Positions 5,256 through 10,480 of a stretch of DNA of 10,480 bases are shown here, piece after piece. The position numbers and the translations under genes are program-made. The number at the start of each line of letters is the position of its first letter. Position 1 is the stretch's first letter. The DNA lies in contig JBFWYV010000176.1 of NCBI GenBank assembly GCA_050186055.1, forward strand, positions 1 through 10,480, read 5' to 3'. This DNA is from CAMDPA01 sp050186055. GTDB taxonomy: Bacteria > Pseudomonadota > Alphaproteobacteria > Rhizobiales > Hyphomicrobiaceae. Below the pieces are notes generated by a model. It made no database searches and was not told the DNA's origin. It saw only the letters and a list, made by a program, of their open reading frames with translations.

Positions 5256-6479
5256 ATGCCTCTGCCGCTGTCTCACATTCGCGTGCTCGACCTCTCGCGT
5301 GTGCTCGCTGGCCCGCTGGCCACCCAGTTCCTGGCCGATATGGGCGCGGATGTGATCAAGGTCGAACGGCCAAAAGGTGGCGACGACACGCGCCATTGGG
5401 GGGCGCCCTTCGCGGTCCCCGGCAAGGACGGTATCGCCGGGATCTCCGGCTATTTCATGTGCGTCAACCGTGGCAAGAGATCGGTAACCATCGATATCAC
5501 CAGCGAGCGCGGCCAGCAGCTCCTGCGCGGCCTGGCGGCCAGGTGCGACGTGATGATCGAGAATTTCAAGGTCGGCGGCCTGAAGAAATATGGTCTCGAT
5601 TACACGTCGGTCCGCGCCATCAACCCCGGCATTGTCTATTGCTCGATCACGGGGTTCGGCCAGACCGGTCCCTATGCCCACCGCGCCGGCTACGACTTCG
5701 TCGCGCAGGGCATGGGCGGGCTGATGAGCGTTACCGGCGGTCCCGCCGACCAGCCGGGTGGCGAGCCGATGAAAGTCGGCGTCGCGATCTCCGACGAGAT
5801 GTCGGGGCTCAATGCGCTGGCCGGAATTCTCTCCGCATTGGTCAGGCGCGAGCGGACCGGCGAAGGCGCCCGCATCGAGGTCGCGCTGCTCGATTCGACC
5901 GTGGCCGCGCTGATCAATCAGGCATCGGACTACCTCGTGACGGGAGAGGTGCCGCAACGCCGCGGCAACGCCCATCCGACGATCGTGCCTTATGAGGCAT
6001 TCCCGACAGCTGACGGCCACATCATTCTGGCCGTCGGCAATGACGGTCAGTTCGCGCGCTTCTGCGCTGCCGCCGGTCTCGACGAATTGGCGACCGACGA
6101 GCGCTTCTCGACCAACCCGCAGCGGATCGCCAATCGCGCCGAGCTCGTTCGCTTGCTGACCGACCGGCTGACGCGCGAATCGTCGGCCTATTGGATCGGG
6201 CTGCTGGAGTCGCGCGCCGTTCCCTGCGGGCCGATCAACAATTTGCAGCAGGTGTTCGAGGACCCGCAGGTCAGGGCCCGCGAGCTCCGCCGCGAGCTGA
6301 CGGCGGGACGGTCCGCGCCGCTGCCGAGCGTCGCCAATCCCGTGCGCATCGAAGGGGAGGATACGACGGCAGCCAAGGCCCCGCCGCTGCTGGGCGAGGA
6401 TACCGATGCCGTGCTCACGGACGTGCTCGGCCTGTCCGTTTCCGAAGTCGAGAAGCTCCGTCGGGACGGGATCGTTTGA
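5256..6479 (+). CDS. class III (CaiB/BaiF family) CoA-transferase
   Basis: This 407-residue protein has the standard length for family III CoA-transferases, interlocked-ring dimers that move CoA between carboxylic acids through an aspartyl-CoA thioester. The N-terminus has the signature VLDLSRVLAGPLATQFLADMG (residues 10-30) followed by GADVIKVERP. NRGKRSVTID is at 71-80 and ITGFGQTGPY at 131-140. D180, in the segment ISDEMSGLNALAGIL, is the probable catalytic aspartate, by position relative to Asp169 of formyl-CoA transferase. The C-terminal PLLGEDTDAVL is typical. Donor and acceptor acids cannot be predicted. The open frame extends upstream to 4992, but that part overlaps the exported-protein gene on the other strand and has no family resemblance, so I use ATG 5256; its ribosome site is weak. 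It stands alone, ending 24 bases from the convergent ureG stop, and is not part of the urease operon. Confidence 0.9.
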   Translation: MPLPLSHIRVLDLSRVLAGPLATQFLADMGADVIKVERPKGGDDTRHWGAPFAVPGKDGIAGISGYFMCVNRGKRSVTIDITSERGQQLLRGLAARCDVMIENFKVGGLKKYGLDYTSVRAINPGIVYCSITGFGQTGPYAHRAGYDFVAQGMGGLMSVTGGPADQPGGEPMKVGVAISDEMSGLNALAGILSALVRRERTGEGARIEVALLDSTVAALINQASDYLVTGEVPQRRGNAHPTIVPYEAFPTADGHIILAVGNDGQFARFCAAAGLDELATDERFSTNPQRIANRAELVRLLTDRLTRESSAYWIGLLESRAVPCGPINNLQQVFEDPQVRARELRRELTAGRSAPLPSVANPVRIEGEDTTAAKAPPLLGEDTDAVLTDVLGLSVSEVEKLRRDGIV

Positions 6480-6503
6480 AACCCCGCCACTGTTCGGGCT
6501 GCT

Positions 6504-7145
6504 TCAGGCCGGCGTCGTCCCGGACGTCGCCTTGAGTCCGCCGGCGCGCTCGATGAACTCGGCAATCACATCGACGCCGGCGCCGCGCTTCAAATCCGTG
6601 AATACATAGGGTCTGGCGCCTCTTGCCCGGCGCGTGTCGCCGTCCATGCGCTCCAGGTTTGCTCCGACGTGCGGCGCAAGATCGGTCTTGTTGATGACCA
6701 GCATGTCCGCGCGGGTAATGCCAGGACCGCCCTTGCGCGGGATCTTTTCGCCCTGCGCCACGTCGATCACGAAGATCGACAGGTCGGCAAGCTCCGGCGA
6801 GAACATGGCCGCGAGGTTGTCGCCGCCCGACTCGATGAACACGATCTCGGCATCGGGAAAGCGCGATGTCATGGTCTCGACCGCCGCCAGATTGAGCGAG
6901 CAGTCCTCGCGAATGGCCGTATGCGGACAGCCCCCGGTCTCCACGCCCATGATCCGCTCGGCCGGCAGTGCGCCGGAGCGTGCGAGGATCTCGGCATCCT
7001 CCTTCGTGTAGATGTCGTTGGTGATCGCGACGATGCTGTAGCTCGCGCCCAGTGTGCGGCACAGCGCTTCGACCAGGGCGGTCTTTCCGGCGCCGACCGG
7101 GCCGCCGATGCCGACGCGAAGCGGGCCGTTTGATTGCGCGGTCAT
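6504..7145 (-). CDS. ureG: urease accessory GTPase UreG
   Basis: UreG is the SIMIBI-class GTPase that carries nickel and drives its insertion into apo-urease in a complex with UreF and UreD/UreH. The 213-residue protein has the P-loop GPVGAGKT at 15-22, the invariant metal-binding CPH at 73-75 inside VETGGCPHTAIREDCSLN, ESGGDN at 105-110 and the guanine-specificity motif NKTD at 152-155. All are intact, so an active GTPase is expected. It lacks the histidine-rich N-terminus found in some plant and bacterial homologues; nickel storage here seems to fall to UreE. Its ATG overlaps the ureF stop by four bases (ATGA), indicating translational coupling. It is the last urease gene in the window, and its stop faces the CoA-transferase stop 24 bases away. 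Confidence 0.97.
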   Translation of the reverse strand: MTAQSNGPLRVGIGGPVGAGKTALVEALCRTLGASYSIVAITNDIYTKEDAEILARSGALPAERIMGVETGGCPHTAIREDCSLNLAAVETMTSRFPDAEIVFIESGGDNLAAMFSPELADLSIFVIDVAQGEKIPRKGGPGITRADMLVINKTDLAPHVGANLERMDGDTRRARGARPYVFTDLKRGAGVDVIAEFIERAGGLKATSGTTPA

Positions 7146-7870
7146 GTTCTGAACAGCCTCGTGTCCTGGGTTTCGTGCGCCATCGCCGCGATGTCGGAGA
7201 GGAACGCCGCGCCTCCGACGTCTTCCAGCGTGCTGTTACCGGCGACGGCGGCGAGCTTTTCGATCGCCGGCATGAGCGAGACGATCACGCGTTGTCCATC
7301 CGTTTGTCCGATCACTGCAAGCCGCACCAGCGCCGACGTCATGTTGGTGACGAAGGCGGCGGCGAACGCGCTCAGCGTGGCGCCGAGAGGCAGCCCATAT
7401 GCTGCGCTCGCCAGGCCGACGGCCACGGGATAAGCGATTTCTCCGTCGATCATGCCGGCGGCATGCGTGATGCGGCCGTCGTTCCACGCGGCCGACATCG
7501 CCGCCATGAACGCGCCGCCCTGCGTTACGGTCTCCAGCCGGCGTTCGCGTGTGCCAGCCAGAGCCAGCGCCAGATCGTTTGCCTCCCGTAGCGCCGCGCG
7601 GCAATCGTTGCAGACGGCCCGCCACGCAGCCGTGAGCACGATGGCATCGTTACGCGGACTGCCATGCTCCAGGAGGTCGCAGAGCCACGCCGTTGCCGTC
7701 GCGCGGCCATGGATACGGCCATCGCCGACAGCCCATTCCAGGCCATGGCTGTAGGCGAAGCTGCCGACCGGAAACGATGGCGAGAGCCACAGGCCGAGTT
7801 CTACCGGAAAGCGCCGATCCGCGCGGTCCGGGACCGGCCTTGTTTCGGGATCAGCCGCAACGCCGCTCAT
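7142..7870 (-). CDS. ureF: urease accessory protein UreF
   Basis: UreF is the mostly helical accessory protein that bridges UreD/UreH and the UreG dimer and gates nickel loading of the urease active site. The 242-residue sequence shows the family hallmark LWLSPSFPVGSFAYSHGLE near residues 27-45, an alanine-rich helical middle, and the conserved C-terminal region with AHETQDTRLFRT, the tail needed for docking to UreD/UreH in characterised homologues. The length is a little above the usual ~225-230 residues because of a proline- and arginine-rich N-terminus (about residues 7-20). The start overlaps the ureE stop as ATGA with no good ribosome site of its own, so translation probably depends on ribosomes finishing ureE. 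Confidence 0.95.
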   Translation of the reverse strand: MSGVAADPETRPVPDRADRRFPVELGLWLSPSFPVGSFAYSHGLEWAVGDGRIHGRATATAWLCDLLEHGSPRNDAIVLTAAWRAVCNDCRAALREANDLALALAGTRERRLETVTQGGAFMAAMSAAWNDGRITHAAGMIDGEIAYPVAVGLASAAYGLPLGATLSAFAAAFVTNMTSALVRLAVIGQTDGQRVIVSLMPAIEKLAAVAGNSTLEDVGGAAFLSDIAAMAHETQDTRLFRT

Positions 7871-8352
7871 GACGGAGGATCCGTCGCAGCATGATCGTGG
7901 TTGTGGTGGCCGTGCGCGAGCGCAGTCCCATGCCGATGATACGCGCCCCGAACAGGCTCGAACGGCTCGGAGACGTCCACCACCGTCGCGCCGAGCCCGA
8001 TCAGCATGTCCCGCAGCACGTGATCGCGCTGGAGCAGGATGCGGTCCGCCTCGATCTGCGCCGGGATATGCCGGTTGCCGATGTGCCAGGCGATCTCGGT
8101 GAGACTGCCGCCTGCCGCGCGCACGTCCATCAGCGGCTCTTCGGCTGCAATTACCTCGATGTTACGGCCGTCATCCAGCACCAGCCTGTCGCCATGCACC
8201 AGGACGACCGCCTTCGGTAGGTCGACAAGCACCTCGTCGCCGTGCTGGAGCGTGAGCACTTTGCGGCGCAGATGCCGCTCCTCGTGCGTCAGCACGACGA
8301 TGTCGAAGGGAATCGCCAGCTTTTCCGACGTCGTAGTCGTCGCGCGCAGCAT
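7867..8352 (-). CDS. ureE: urease nickel metallochaperone UreE
   Basis: UreE binds nickel and passes it to UreG during urease activation. The 161-residue protein has an N-terminal beta domain and a ferredoxin-like metal domain carrying WHIGNRHIPAQ, where H95 corresponds to the conserved interface metal histidine. The C-terminus has seven histidines in 16 residues (139-154: HRHGTALAHGHHNHDH). It is a histidine-rich tail of the kind that binds additional nickel in Klebsiella UreE, though shorter. A TTG codon lies directly before the ATG at 8352, so the frame could start one codon earlier. I prefer ATG, which has AGG about 8 bases upstream within the sequence around the ureC stop. The gene begins 9 bases after the ureC stop and overlaps ureF by four bases, so it is tightly coupled in the operon. 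Confidence 0.95.
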   Translation of the reverse strand: MLRATTTTSEKLAIPFDIVVLTHEERHLRRKVLTLQHGDEVLVDLPKAVVLVHGDRLVLDDGRNIEVIAAEEPLMDVRAAGGSLTEIAWHIGNRHIPAQIEADRILLQRDHVLRDMLIGLGATVVDVSEPFEPVRGAYHRHGTALAHGHHNHDHAATDPPS

Positions 8353-8361
8353 CAAAGGACC

Positions 8362-10071
<1,710 letters not shown>

Positions 10072-10090
10072 CGGATTGCCGGCTCCTGCC

Positions 10091-10480
10091 TCAAAGCTTG
10101 CCCATGACCTGCTGACGGAATCCGTACACGGTCCGTCCGCCCGTGATCTCCACCAGCGTCACCGTGCGCGTCTGGCCCGGCTCGAAGCGCACCGCCGTGC
10201 CGGCCGCGATGTCGAGGCGGAACCCCCGGGTTCTGGCGCGATCGAATTGCAATGCGGGATTGGTCTCGAAGAAATGATAATGGCTGCCGACCTGGATCGG
10301 CCGGTCGCCGCTGTTGGCGACCTCGATCGTCACCGTCCTGCGGCCGGCATTGAGCTCGATCTCGCCATCGGCGGGAATGACCTCGCCGGGCTTTGATTGC
10401 GATGCCCTCACGCCGCGGATCGGCTCATGCACGGTGACGAGCTTGGTCCCGTCCGGGAACGTGGCTTCGACCTGCACGTC
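10091..10480 (-). CDS. ureAB: fused urease gamma/beta subunit (UreA-UreB), C-terminal part, runs off the window
   Basis: The frame is open from the window edge to the stop at 10091. From about 10390 to 10091 it encodes a complete urease beta domain of about 99 residues: PGEVIPADGEIELNAGR, then VANSGDRPIQVGSHYHFFETN, GFRLDIAAGTAVRFEPGQ and a closing VYGF. Before it, without a stop, lies DVQVEATFPDGTKLVTVHEP (about 10480-10418), which matches the normal C-terminus of the gamma subunit UreA. The two are joined by a short linker, RGVRASQSK. This is therefore a gamma-beta fusion of the kind known in Helicobacter UreA and in some other bacteria. A GTG at 10477 could be taken as a start for a stand-alone ureB, but the gamma-type sequence argues against it. 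It is the first gene of the operon within the window, 19 bases before ureC. Confidence 0.92.
   Translation of the reverse strand, partial: DVQVEATFPDGTKLVTVHEPIRGVRASQSKPGEVIPADGEIELNAGRRTVTIEVANSGDRPIQVGSHYHFFETNPALQFDRARTRGFRLDIAAGTAVRFEPGQTRTVTLVEITGGRTVYGFRQQVMGKL

Noticed and set aside
4614..6020. 468-codon minus-strand frame opposite the CoA-transferase and overlapping the exported-protein gene.
   Set aside because: It is a GC-rich shadow frame antisense to a clear CaiB-family gene, with composition unlike a folded protein.

Overview
The window is GC-rich, with Shine-Dalgarno sequences of the GGAGG type. It carries a gapR (DUF2312) gene, a family typical of Alphaproteobacteria, next to an intergenic palindrome whose core resembles repeats common in Bradyrhizobium and Rhodopseudomonas. 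I infer a member of the Hyphomicrobiales (Rhizobiales), most likely Bradyrhizobium or a close relative. This rests on remembered family distributions, not on a search.

Left block (1-2301, all minus strand): a probable catabolic operon read from right to left. It encodes a beta-hydroxyacid dehydrogenase (GTG start at 2301), a small metal-binding cupin, a 2-keto-4-pentenoate hydratase/fumarylacetoacetase-fold protein, and the first 33 codons of a DapA-family aldolase/dehydratase cut off by the window edge. Each gene has a good Shine-Dalgarno sequence. The set suits breakdown of a 2-oxo acid or hydroxy acid, possibly an aromatic or sugar-acid intermediate, but the substrate cannot be read from the sequence.

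Middle block (2302-6479): gapR, encoding a nucleoid-associated protein, is on the plus strand and diverges from the catabolic operon across a 335-base gap. It converges with a cystathionine beta-lyase-like PLP enzyme gene. The 405 bases between them hold a tandem array of about two and a quarter repeat units of 147-160 bases. Each unit carries hairpins whose stems differ between copies by compensatory changes. Next come a small exported protein of unknown family (minus) and, divergently, a class III (CaiB/BaiF) CoA-transferase (plus). A perfect 13-base palindrome lies in the gap between these two.

Right block (6504-10480, minus strand): the urease operon, transcribed right to left as ure(A)B, ureC, ureE, ureF, ureG. 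UreC has every nickel ligand and the carbamylated lysine. UreE has a histidine-rich tail. The accessory genes overlap by 4 bases, which implies translational coupling. The first gene is incomplete at the window edge, but it runs without a break from a urease-gamma C-terminus into urease beta, so the two small structural subunits are fused. UreE and UreG supply and load nickel, with UreF acting as part of the activation complex on the UreABC apoenzyme. UreD/UreH is not in the window.

I see no defence system, prophage, transposase, CRISPR array, tRNA or rRNA. The most unusual item is the covarying hairpin array at 2952-3290.
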